From contig JBEQBT010000048.1 of the NCBI GenBank assembly GCA_041639705.1, forward strand, positions 1 through 16,561: a DNA stretch of 16,561 bases, given 5' to 3'. The stretch comes from JARDZI01 sp041639705 (GTDB taxonomy: Bacteria; Bacillota; Clostridia; Clostridiales; Caloramatoraceae). Every line of letters begins with the position of its first letter. Within the stretch, counting starts at the first letter, position 1. This document shows, one piece after another, positions 1 through 6,475 of this stretch. The notes under the pieces were generated by a model, which did not search any database, had not been told where the DNA came from, and worked only from the letters and a program-made list of their open reading frames with translations. The position numbers and the translations under genes were made by a program.

Positions 1-87
1 TGGTGTTGGTGGAAAGAATCTAAATCCATCCTGAACTTCCTCTTCCTTTTGAGCCATATAGCAGTATCTACAACAGCAAGGATACAT
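1..87 (-). CDS. Cys-rich small protein, N-terminal part (runs off window)
   Basis: A minus-strand frame opens with ATG at 87 and stays open to the window edge (29 codons). It is preceded by AAGGAGAG (94-101) at a good spacing and by a plausible promoter. The N-terminus is MYPCCCRYCYMAQ: four Cys and two Tyr in the first ten residues, then an acidic stretch (KEEEVQD) and FRFFPPTP. There is no signal peptide or membrane segment in the visible part. I do not recognise the family. Clustered N-terminal Cys could bind metal or form disulfides, and short Cys/Tyr-rich proteins occur among clostridial spore-coat components, but that is only a guess. The rest of the gene lies outside the window. Confidence 0.6.
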   Translation of the reverse strand, partial: MYPCCCRYCYMAQKEEEVQDGFRFFPPTP

Positions 88-117
88 TTGCAACTCTCCT
101 TAAAGTAATTACATTAC

Positions 118-147
118 ATAATATGTGGCTTTAAGGTTATTTGTTAA
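118..147 (-). promoter_or_regulatory. Predicted vegetative promoter of the Cys-rich gene
   Basis: On the minus strand TTAACA (142-147) and TATTAT (118-123) are separated by 18 bp, each one mismatch from the sigma-A consensus. The predicted start near 111 leaves a leader of about 24 nt before the ATG at 87. Prediction from motif match only. Confidence 0.45.
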
Positions 148-240
148 ACCAGAATAAAAAATAAATTTTTATAGTATGTATAAGGTTCAATATACTGGCA
201 ATAATTTAAATGAAACAGTTTCCCAAGGTTTATATCCCCC

Positions 241-270
241 AAAAAAAGGCAAGGAGTTTTACTCCCTGCC
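241..270 (-). terminator. Intrinsic terminator after the CBS/ACT gene
   Basis: Ten nucleotides past the stop codon, the minus strand forms a 9-10 bp stem (GGCAGGGAGT pairing with ACTCCTTGCC, one G-U) with a tiny loop, followed by seven T. It probably ends the tsaE-tsaB-rimI-CBS/ACT transcript. Confidence 0.85.
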
Positions 271-280
271 TTTTTTATAA

Positions 281-907
281 TCATTGCACTCTAAATCCTG
301 CCTTACTAACAGATTCTACAATTTCTATATAGTTATTTGCCTTTATTCTAACAACAATTTCCTTAACTTCTGTCTTTATTTTTGGATCAAGAACTACAAA
401 ACTTAATATATCTCCACCATGTCTAGCAATTATTTCTGTAAGCTTAGCAATCTGCCCGGGTATATCATAGGCTATAACCGATAACCTTTTGCCCCTGTCC
501 ATACCTAAAATACTCACAAATTCCTTAAAAATCGTAAAGTGGGTTACTATGCCTTCAAACTCATTAACTTCATTAATTACTGCAACAAATGGAACACCGT
601 AATTAACGAGTAACTGAGCGGCTTTCTCTATTTCATCCTGTGGCCTTACACTTGGTATATCTATTCTTATTATTTTTTTTATTTTTGAATTATTTAGATA
701 ATCTTCTCTATTTCCACCTATTTCAAAGTACTCTTCAAATATCTTTTCCCTTGAAATAACTCCTGCAAACCTCTTTCCATCTATAACAGGGATTGAAAGA
801 AAATTCCTCTCATTAATTTTGTTCAGGGCAACTTTGAGACTATCTTCGGGTGTCGCCGTTATTAGTTCTTCCTTTTGAAGCATTAATGCCTTTACTAACA
901 CAAACAT
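281..907 (-). CDS. CBS-pair and ACT domain protein (AcuB-like)
   Basis: The 208-residue protein has two CBS repeats (about residues 5-60 and 70-133) and a C-terminal ACT domain (about 142-206; RLSVIAYDIPGQIAKLTEII is typical). This is the architecture and length of Bacillus AcuB and many Firmicute relatives. CBS pairs usually bind adenine nucleotides and ACT domains usually bind amino acids, so the protein is likely a ligand-sensing regulator; its target is unknown. AcuB was named for acetoin utilisation, but no acetoin genes are nearby, so I give no symbol. AGGGGGA lies just upstream of the ATG at 907, and the N-terminus aligns well with CBS1 from there. An 83-bp gap separates it from rimI. 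No terminator is visible in the gap, which does contain a TATAAT, so it may be co-transcribed or have its own promoter. Confidence 0.85.
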   Translation of the reverse strand: MFVLVKALMLQKEELITATPEDSLKVALNKINERNFLSIPVIDGKRFAGVISREKIFEEYFEIGGNREDYLNNSKIKKIIRIDIPSVRPQDEIEKAAQLLVNYGVPFVAVINEVNEFEGIVTHFTIFKEFVSILGMDRGKRLSVIAYDIPGQIAKLTEIIARHGGDILSFVVLDPKIKTEVKEIVVRIKANNYIEIVESVSKAGFRVQ

Positions 908-989
908 TTCCCCCTTTGCATAAATATGTTTATCTTTATTGGTAAGATTATACTATATATTATCAATTTTTACCACACTTTTTAAATTT

Positions 990-1442
990 TTATTCCATGT
1001 CATATTTCCACATAATTATAGCATCCTCTCCTGTGTCCTGATAATAGTTTTTCCTGACAGCCTCCTCAATAAAGCCATATTTTTTATATAAATTTAATGC
1101 AGATATATTATTCATTCTAACTTCAAGGGTCATAGAAGAAATATTATTTTTCTTTGATTCTTTTATTAATTGTTCTACAATTACATTACCTAATCCTATA
1201 CCCCTATATTCAGGGTGCACAGCAATATTAGTTATATGGGCTTCATCAAGTAAAACCCACATTCCCCCATAGCACACAACCCTATTATCAATTATTAAAA
1301 CCTTATACCTTGCACATATATTCCTTGTAAGTTCTGTTACAAAGTCTTCTTTCTTCCAGGGAGTCTTAAAGCTTAGATTTTCAATAATAATTACATCATC
1401 AATATGACTTAAATCCATATCAAAGACAACATAATCAATCAT
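990..1442 (-). CDS. rimI: RimI, ribosomal protein bS18 alanine N-acetyltransferase (GNAT family)
   Basis: A GNAT-fold acetyltransferase of 150 residues from the chosen start. The acetyl-CoA loop is R-G-I-G-L-G (residues 80-85). The RimI hallmarks LEVR (107-110), N-x-x-A-x-x-LY-x-x-x-GF (112-124) and the C-terminal YY-x-x-x-x-EDA-I-x-M pattern are all present. RimI acetylates the N-terminal alanine of ribosomal protein S18. I start at 1442 because MIDYVVFDMD fits the family N-terminus and gives the usual length; an in-frame ATG at 1466 adds eight residues, and neither has a strong ribosome binding site. The start overlaps the tsaB stop by 8 nt, so translation is probably coupled. The order tsaE-tsaB-rimI is common in Firmicutes. 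Confidence 0.92.
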   Translation of the reverse strand: MIDYVVFDMDLSHIDDVIIIENLSFKTPWKKEDFVTELTRNICARYKVLIIDNRVVCYGGMWVLLDEAHITNIAVHPEYRGIGLGNVIVEQLIKESKKNNISSMTLEVRMNNISALNLYKKYGFIEEAVRKNYYQDTGEDAIIMWKYDME

Positions 1443-2148
1443 TACAAACACCAATCTTTCTTTCATACTCTCTTTCAGCCTGGGACTTTCTTATGTAAAT
1501 TGGGCTGAATGTATAAATATCATCCTCTATGCCCTTTTCAAGCTTTATTTTCCCAAGCTCAGCAATTGAGGCTGCCCTTGGCATGGTAGTTGAAAGTGGT
1601 GCAAATAATGCTTTTTCTCCTAATGCTTCTTGAATTTTTAGCTTGTGGATTTTTACTGCGTCCCCACAGAACATAACCCTATCATTTCTCTCTAACAGCT
1701 TATTAAGTAATTCATCTATGTAGAGTGCATCATAATCATAAAGATTAAAAAGTTCTCCCCCCTGCCATGAAAAAAGCCTTGTATAAACATTATCTCGAAG
1801 TGCATCAAGAATCGGGCAAATAATTCCATCAAAACCTACCTGCTGAAATGCAATTGCGTCAAGACTAGATACAGCTATAAATTTTTTATTTCCACCCTGG
1901 GCAATGCCCTTTGCTGTTGATACACCAATTCTTAACCCTGTAAAGGAGCCAGGACCACCTGACACAGCTACTGCGTCAATGTCTTGGATTTTTAATTCAA
2001 GCATTTCCAATATCTTTTCTATCATTGGAAATAATATTACTGAATGCTGTATTTTATAATTTAAGAATATCTCAGCTTCAAGTTTTTCATCACTTAATAT
2101 TGCTGCAGTTGCAGCGCTACTTGATGTATCAATCCCAAGAATTCTCAT
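1435..2148 (-). CDS. tsaB: TsaB (YeaZ), t6A biosynthesis protein
   Basis: The 237-residue protein starts MRILGIDTSSSAATAAIL, the ASKHA-fold phosphate-1 motif, and has GPGSFTGLR (65-73) followed by GVSTAKGIA, diagnostic for TsaB. TsaB partners TsaD and TsaE in the complex that transfers threonylcarbamoyl to A37 of ANN-decoding tRNAs; it is a scaffold and has no transferase activity of its own. The ATG at 2148 overlaps the tsaE stop as ATGA, and AAGGAGTGG sits at the right distance upstream inside the end of tsaE. TsaD and TsaC/Sua5 are not in this window. Confidence 0.95.
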   Translation of the reverse strand: MRILGIDTSSSAATAAILSDEKLEAEIFLNYKIQHSVILFPMIEKILEMLELKIQDIDAVAVSGGPGSFTGLRIGVSTAKGIAQGGNKKFIAVSSLDAIAFQQVGFDGIICPILDALRDNVYTRLFSWQGGELFNLYDYDALYIDELLNKLLERNDRVMFCGDAVKIHKLKIQEALGEKALFAPLSTTMPRAASIAELGKIKLEKGIEDDIYTFSPIYIRKSQAEREYERKIGVCND

Positions 2149-2591
2149 ATTACCACTCCTTCTAATAATTTCAAATTTCCATTTTCATTAATAATTATCT
2201 CTCTTGTATTCTCATCTATTTTAATAATATCAATTTTTATTGCATACTCGGGCAATAGCTCTTCAACAATTTTTCCCCATTCTACAATGCAAACTCCACT
2301 CCCATATAAATACTCATCAAAACCTATTTCATACATTTCATCAACATCATTTATTCTATAAACATCAAAATGATATAATGGTATTCTTCCTTCATATTCG
2401 TTTACAATTATAAAGGTAGGACTTGTAATATAATCCTCAACTCCAAGACCTTTTGCAATTCCTTTAGTTATGTGGGTTTTACCTGCACCTAGCTCTCCAT
2501 TTAATGCTATAACATCCCCAGACTTTAGTTTCTCTCCAATCCTAATTCCAATTTTCAGAGTCTCCTCCTCACTTCTAGTTACAATTCTCAT
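2145..2591 (-). CDS. tsaE: TsaE (YjeE), t6A biosynthesis ATPase
   Basis: This 148-residue P-loop protein carries Walker A GELGAGKT (32-39), the SPTF segment (57-60), HFDVYR (74-79) and EWG (104-106), the standard TsaE set. TsaE hydrolyses ATP to reset the TsaB-TsaD complex during t6A synthesis. It is the first gene of the operon and overlaps tsaB by 4 nt. The N-terminus (MRIVTRSEEETLKIG) matches the family, which supports the ATG at 2591, although the nearest SD-like sequence (AAGG) lies rather far upstream. Confidence 0.95.
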   Translation of the reverse strand: MRIVTRSEEETLKIGIRIGEKLKSGDVIALNGELGAGKTHITKGIAKGLGVEDYITSPTFIIVNEYEGRIPLYHFDVYRINDVDEMYEIGFDEYLYGSGVCIVEWGKIVEELLPEYAIKIDIIKIDENTREIIINENGNLKLLEGVVI

Positions 2592-2642
2592 TTATTACAC
2601 CAACCTTATCTATTGTAAATAATCAATTTATTATTATACTCT

Positions 2643-2671
2643 ATTATATATTTTAACCATTATTATTGTAA
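2643..2671 (-). promoter_or_regulatory. Possible promoter of the tsaE-tsaB-rimI operon
   Basis: A perfect TATAAT (2643-2648) lies 17 bp from TTACAA (2666-2671) on the minus strand. The -35 is weak (3/6). A second TATAAT lies immediately downstream, so the exact site is uncertain. Confidence 0.35.
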
Positions 2672-2706
2672 CATAAAAGTCTTACAATACAATTCTTTTA
2701 GAAATC

Positions 2707-2758
2707 AAAAGGGATAGTTCTGAACCATTCAACTTCTTAAATAGTTCGGAGCTATCCC
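2707..2758 (-). terminator. Terminator after the H-NOX chemoreceptor gene
   Basis: Arms at 2711-2725 and 2744-2758 pair through GGGATAG/CTATCCC and GAAC/GTTC, with two mismatches between them on the minus strand; those become G-U pairs on the plus strand. TTTT follows at 2710-2707. It lies 33 nt past the receptor stop codon and separates that gene from tsaE. Confidence 0.65.
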
Positions 2759-2791
2759 TAATTTTTAATCTGTATTATCACACTATTATAC

Positions 2792-4591
2792 CTATATCTT
2801 GTATATATCTATATCCTCTTGGAATTGGCTAGTCAGCTTTTTAAAGTCTGAAATGCTTGATGTTAGACGCTTTATCTGTTCCATATAGGTACTTACATTC
2901 GCACTAACCTCCTCAGATGAAGCTGAATTTTCCTCTGCTATTGCTGCAAGACTTTCTATGTTACCATAAACCGATGTAATGGATTCAGTTTCCTTCTGAA
3001 GTTTTTCCGAGGTTTCTATCATTTTATCCGTAACAATCTTAATCTTATCGTTTGCAGTATTTGTTTCTGAAACTGCATTTCTCAGCTTACCATTTTCTGC
3101 TTCAAGTATTTCAAATTGCTTACTTACATCCTCAACAAGTTTTTCAACTTCACCTGTGAATTCAGTTAAGCTCTCTGTAATATTCTCAACTGCATTTCTT
3201 GTTTGCTCTGCAAGCTTTCTTACTTCATCAGCTACAACTGAAAATCCTCTTCCTGCCTCTCCTGCCCTAGCAGCTTCAATAGATGCATTTAATGCTAGAA
3301 GATTTGTTTGGTTTGAAATTGATGAAACTAATGATACTATTTCTGTTATGCTGTTTGCTTTATTTTGAAGTTCAACACTGCTGTTCTTAACAACTCCAAA
3401 GCTATCTAGAATATTGTTTAATTTATCAGCAGTACCCTTTACATTTTCAAAGCTTGTCTCTATTTTATCCACTGCACTTTCTAATTCATCCTTATTTTGA
3501 GTTTCCACCGCTACTGCATCCTTAATTGATTGAACATTAGTATTTAATAGATGTACTGAATTTTCAGTTTCCTGTGCCTGCATCATTGCCGCAGCAGCTA
3601 GTTGCTCTACAACTCCCGCAATTTCCCCAGAGGTTAGGCTCATTTTATCAGCTATCGTGCTAAGAGTTCCACTAAAAGTGTTCATCTCATCTGTTAAGCC
3701 CTTAAAGCCTACGAAATCCTTCCTTACACTATCCTTATATTCAAAAATAGTCCTATATATTTCTTCATATATGTCCTTGGTCAGGATTTCCCCATCCTCA
3801 ACATAGTTACGTGACATTATGCTTTTTAACTCATTTATTACATTCTTTACTGGTTTATGTAGTAGTGCTGATGAAATGTAGCTTGATACAATAGCATAAA
3901 TAGCACCAATATATATTGGAAGTGAATGTAGTAAAACAAAGGTTATACCACTTAAAATACCAAATATAACCCCGGTCATTACTGAAGATTTAATGTTTAT
4001 ATTTTTGATGAATCCAAAGGACATGATTTTATTTATTAAGTATGACTTTTTATAGTATATATCCTTTTCAAATGTAAGCTTTAATTCCAAGGTGTCACTG
4101 CTTCTCTCAATTTCCTTTATCTCAACCTTTTCTTTGTAATATTTGCTTGCTCCATTAATTAATCCAAGGAAATAATCAAACATTCCTCTTTTTGAATTGT
4201 ACTTAAAAATTGCTTCTCTTCTTGATATTGGTTTTAAATCCAATATTGGTGGTTTTGCTCCTGGAATTTTTTTAACTACTACTACATGAACATCATACAT
4301 TGATTTTAAAAACTCATATAAGTTCTCATGCTTAAAAAAAGCAGGATAATCCTTTGACCAGGTACGTATGTTTTCAACTCCTATAACACCCCATAATTCT
4401 GATGTTGGTATCTTAACATCCTGTGCAATGCTTGTTATAACTTTAAATATTTGTGAGTCATCAATATCCTCTATCGGAGAGAATGTCCTATCCTTTTGCA
4501 TACCAGCACTTATCATAGCTCTGTCAACAATTTCATCAGTATAAAGCTTCCTACATGTTTTGATCCAAGCAGATACAGCAGTTCCTTTCAT
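2792..4591 (-). CDS. H-NOX (haem) domain methyl-accepting chemotaxis protein
   Basis: The 599-residue receptor has an H-NOX/HNOB haem domain (about 1-185), a two-helix membrane hairpin (about 203-244), a linker, and a cytoplasmic MCP signalling domain (about 300-599). The MCP tip contains NQTNLLALNASIEAARAGE and GRGFSVVADEVRKLAEQT. This is the architecture of Tar4 from Thermoanaerobacter/Caldanaerobacter. The H-NOX haem ligand His102 and the haem-propionate motif Tyr131-x-Ser133-x-Arg135 are present. So are Trp9, Asn74, Pro115 and Tyr140, at the same residue numbers as in the Tt H-NOX domain. The distal Trp-Asn-Tyr network is what lets that domain bind O2, so O2 (or NO) sensing coupled to the flagellar motor is the likely role. 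AGGAGG lies 6 nt before the ATG. No chemotaxis kinase gene is nearby; the receptor appears monocistronic. Confidence 0.95.
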   Translation of the reverse strand: MKGTAVSAWIKTCRKLYTDEIVDRAMISAGMQKDRTFSPIEDIDDSQIFKVITSIAQDVKIPTSELWGVIGVENIRTWSKDYPAFFKHENLYEFLKSMYDVHVVVVKKIPGAKPPILDLKPISRREAIFKYNSKRGMFDYFLGLINGASKYYKEKVEIKEIERSSDTLELKLTFEKDIYYKKSYLINKIMSFGFIKNINIKSSVMTGVIFGILSGITFVLLHSLPIYIGAIYAIVSSYISSALLHKPVKNVINELKSIMSRNYVEDGEILTKDIYEEIYRTIFEYKDSVRKDFVGFKGLTDEMNTFSGTLSTIADKMSLTSGEIAGVVEQLAAAAMMQAQETENSVHLLNTNVQSIKDAVAVETQNKDELESAVDKIETSFENVKGTADKLNNILDSFGVVKNSSVELQNKANSITEIVSLVSSISNQTNLLALNASIEAARAGEAGRGFSVVADEVRKLAEQTRNAVENITESLTEFTGEVEKLVEDVSKQFEILEAENGKLRNAVSETNTANDKIKIVTDKMIETSEKLQKETESITSVYGNIESLAAIAEENSASSEEVSANVSTYMEQIKRLTSSISDFKKLTSQFQEDIDIYKI

Positions 4592-4659
4592 TTCATACCT
4601 CCTAATTTATATTAAATAATTTATTATTCAAAATATTACATAAAAATACCTATACCTGT

Positions 4660-4690
4660 ATAATAACATATTAGAGTATAAAATTGTCAA
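4660..4690 (-). promoter_or_regulatory. Possible promoter of the H-NOX receptor gene
   Basis: Perfect TTGACA (4685-4690), then a 19-bp spacer and an extended -10, TGT-TATTAT (-10 at 4660-4665). The spacer is longer than ideal, but the TGn extension can compensate. Confidence 0.45.
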
Positions 4691-4718
4691 ATTATAAATT
4701 TATTTGTCTATTTATTCT

Positions 4719-4756
4719 AAAAAAAATAACCCGAGTGTTTTTTGCACACCCAGGTT
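4719..4756 (-). terminator. Intrinsic terminator after ribU
   Basis: An 11-bp stem (arms 4746-4756 and 4728-4738, two G-U pairs) with a short A-rich loop is followed on the minus strand by a run of eight T after one A. It starts 14 nt past the ribU stop. Confidence 0.9.
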
Positions 4757-4769
4757 AATTAATTCGTGT

Positions 4770-5360
4770 TTATTTATGAAGTATTGGTGACAGCCTTTTA
4801 TAAGCTAAAAATGTAATTATCCCAATCAGTATACCCTTAAATAAGTTAAAGGGCAGAATGCTATACGCAACAAATGATTTAAGGTCTGTAATACCCTTAA
4901 AAATTTTAGCCCCTTCTGCTACCATGGAAGATATTGGAAACCCAAGTTTACTTTCATAAAGTGGAAGGAAAACCTTGTAGTTAGCCAGAGATGCAACTAC
5001 TGACATTACAAGTACACCTAAAACTATGCTTGTAAGTGCATTTTTTCTTGTTTTAGAACGTTTATAAAGAATTCCAGCTGTTCCTACTAAAGTTGCACCT
5101 ACTATAAAATTAGCAAACTCGCCAATAAAGGCTGTCTGACTTCCCTTTGTAACTATATACAGCAGGTTTTTAAGTAATTCTATAACTATACCTGCAAATG
5201 GTCCCATTGCAAATGCCCCAAGAAGTGCAGGTATGTCACTTATATCTATTTTTAGAAATGATGGAAATATTGGGAGTGGAAACTCGAAAAACATAAGTAT
5301 TAATGCCATTGCTGATAATACTGATACCTTGATTAGTTTTGATAATGCTCTTTTTTTCAT
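4770..5360 (-). CDS. ribU: RibU, riboflavin ECF transporter S component
   Basis: A hydrophobic 196-residue membrane protein with about six helices. It carries the RibU-type first-loop signature (MFFEFPLPIFPSFLKIDISD, residues 23-42), then ALLGAFAMGPFAG and GEFANFIVG. RibU binds riboflavin and works with the shared EcfA/A'/T module, which is not in this window. The frame is open upstream to 5438, but that extension would lie inside the riboswitch terminator. The ATG at 5360 has a strong GAAGGAGG 7 nt upstream and is the real start. The FMN riboswitch immediately upstream independently supports a flavin function: high FMN should terminate transcription before ribU. Confidence 0.95.
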   Translation of the reverse strand: MKKRALSKLIKVSVLSAMALILMFFEFPLPIFPSFLKIDISDIPALLGAFAMGPFAGIVIELLKNLLYIVTKGSQTAFIGEFANFIVGATLVGTAGILYKRSKTRKNALTSIVLGVLVMSVVASLANYKVFLPLYESKLGFPISSMVAEGAKIFKGITDLKSFVAYSILPFNLFKGILIGIITFLAYKRLSPILHK

Positions 5361-5402
5361 AATAGAACCTCCTTCAATATATACAGGGCGGAAGGAAGCA
5401 AA

Positions 5403-5429
5403 TAAAAAAACCCCTGATTCCTCAGAGGT
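5403..5429 (-). terminator. Riboswitch-controlled attenuator of ribU
   Basis: An 8-bp stem (ACCTCTGA with TCAGGGGT, loop GGAA) is followed by seven T, between the FMN aptamer and the ribU ribosome binding site. An overlapping hairpin just upstream (GGTGTAT-GCA-ATATACC) shares the base of this stem and may be part of the switching platform. Confidence 0.85.
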
Positions 5430-5442
5430 ATATTGCATACAC

Positions 5443-5551
5443 CGTCTTCTTTCATCCAGACTTTACTGTCGGCTCCGGAGTTTCACCGGATCATACCTTT
5501 CGGCTTGCGGGCTTTACCGCCGGTGGGGAATCACGCCCCGCCCTGAAGATC
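5443..5551 (-). promoter_or_regulatory. FMN riboswitch (RFN element)
   Basis: The minus strand carries the conserved RFN core in order: ATCTTCAGGGCGGGG, the CCACCGGCGGTAAAGCCC block, AGCC, the variable hairpin GATCCGGTGAAACTCCGGA, CCGACAGTAAAGTCTGGATG, and the closing AAAGAAGA. The P1 helix forms between ATCTTC (5545-5550) and GAAGAC (5444-5449). The element senses FMN and acts on the downstream attenuator, so ribU is made when flavin is low. Confidence 0.97.
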
Positions 5552-5559
5552 TTAAACTC

Positions 5560-5588
5560 ATTATAACAGCTTGTATAAAAAATATCAA
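5560..5588 (-). promoter_or_regulatory. Promoter of the FMN riboswitch-ribU transcript
   Basis: TTGATA (5583-5588), a 17-bp spacer and TATAAT (5560-5565), with a TGT extension before the -10. The predicted start near 5553 falls just before the aptamer, exactly where a riboswitch transcript should begin. Confidence 0.8.
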
Positions 5589-5687
5589 TATATTTTTTTC
5601 AATATTATGGACGACTTTGCTGCTTGATGAGTATCATCATTATAGAGAATATTAAAACTATTGGTACCGACTGTGAACACTAATTCC

Positions 5688-6392
5688 CTATGCTAAAAAT
5701 TTCCCCAAATCCTTTATTTTAATAAATCTTCGTTTTGTTTCAATAACTCCATCCTTTTTCATTTCAGACACTATTCTTGAAAGTGTTTCCCTGGTCATGT
5801 TCAACATTACTGCAATATCCACAAGATTAACATCTAAAGTAACCAAAATATCACCATTTTCATCAATTCTACCAAAATCATAAAAATGCTCTGTTATAAA
5901 GCTTACAAATGATGATCTACAGCCACCCATAATCAAATTTCCCTGTCTTATAACTAAAAGTCTTATTGTATTTATAAGCATTTCATTTGTATACTGCTTT
6001 AATGTATCATCTATAGCAAGTAGGCTCTTAGCATATTGAGCTTCAATAACATATATATTACAGTTTGTAAGTGCCTTATAACTAGTTTCATTTGGCATAT
6101 CAATGCATGTGGAAAGTCCAAAAAATTCACCTGGCATAAGGTACCCATTTGAGTATTCCTTTCCATATACATCCTTACGTGTTAATATAACCTTTCCTCG
6201 TTCTATAAAATATATATAATCACCTTTTATTCCTTCATTAGTTATTGTCTCACCCTTAATATAGAGCACCTTTTTATATTTGTTTTTAAAAATATTATCG
6301 ATGTTGTTTTTAATAAGTTCAATATTCTCTCTACCTTTTTTATAATGAGAATTAATTATTTTATTAAATAGCTCAACATTCAACACAGCCAT
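5688..6392 (-). CDS. Crp/Fnr family transcriptional regulator
   Basis: The 234-residue protein has a cyclic-nucleotide-binding-type beta-roll (about 25-120, with GDYIYFIERGKV and LMPGEFFG), a dimerisation helix (about 125-155) and a C-terminal winged helix-turn-helix (about 185-225). The recognition region is DIAVMLNMTRETLSRIVSEM. The three cysteines are scattered (residues 96, 111, 158) and there is no N-terminal or C-terminal Cys cluster, so an oxygen-labile Fe-S cluster of the FNR kind is unlikely. The ligand and targets are unknown. AGAAGG lies 4 nt before the ATG. The gene is separated from tex by 83 bp and from the ribU promoter by about 100 bp; it may regulate a neighbour or act distantly. 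Confidence 0.88.
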   Translation of the reverse strand: MAVLNVELFNKIINSHYKKGRENIELIKNNIDNIFKNKYKKVLYIKGETITNEGIKGDYIYFIERGKVILTRKDVYGKEYSNGYLMPGEFFGLSTCIDMPNETSYKALTNCNIYVIEAQYAKSLLAIDDTLKQYTNEMLINTIRLLVIRQGNLIMGGCRSSFVSFITEHFYDFGRIDENGDILVTLDVNLVDIAVMLNMTRETLSRIVSEMKKDGVIETKRRFIKIKDLGKFLA

Positions 6393-6475
6393 CCCGCCTT
6401 CTTTAACAAATATTTTACTACTACTAATTATCGTATAATAATTTATTTATTTTATAGGCATTTGGAAATAAATAT

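Noticed and set aside
5361..5438. 26-residue N-terminal extension of ribU
   Set aside because: It would be translated through the attenuator hairpin and has no ribosome binding site; the ATG at 5360 has GAAGGAGG.
5610..5640. Small TGATGA-GTA-TCATCA palindrome after the Crp/Fnr gene as a terminator
   Set aside because: Only 6 bp, low GC and no T-run on the minus strand.
5233..5655. 140-codon plus-strand ORF across the ribU start and riboswitch
   Set aside because: It lies antisense to ribU and to the conserved FMN aptamer, has no ribosome binding site, and its composition follows the riboswitch, not a protein.
5688..6392. FNR-type oxygen sensor
   Set aside because: The Crp/Fnr protein has no Cys cluster for an Fe-S centre; only the general family can be stated.
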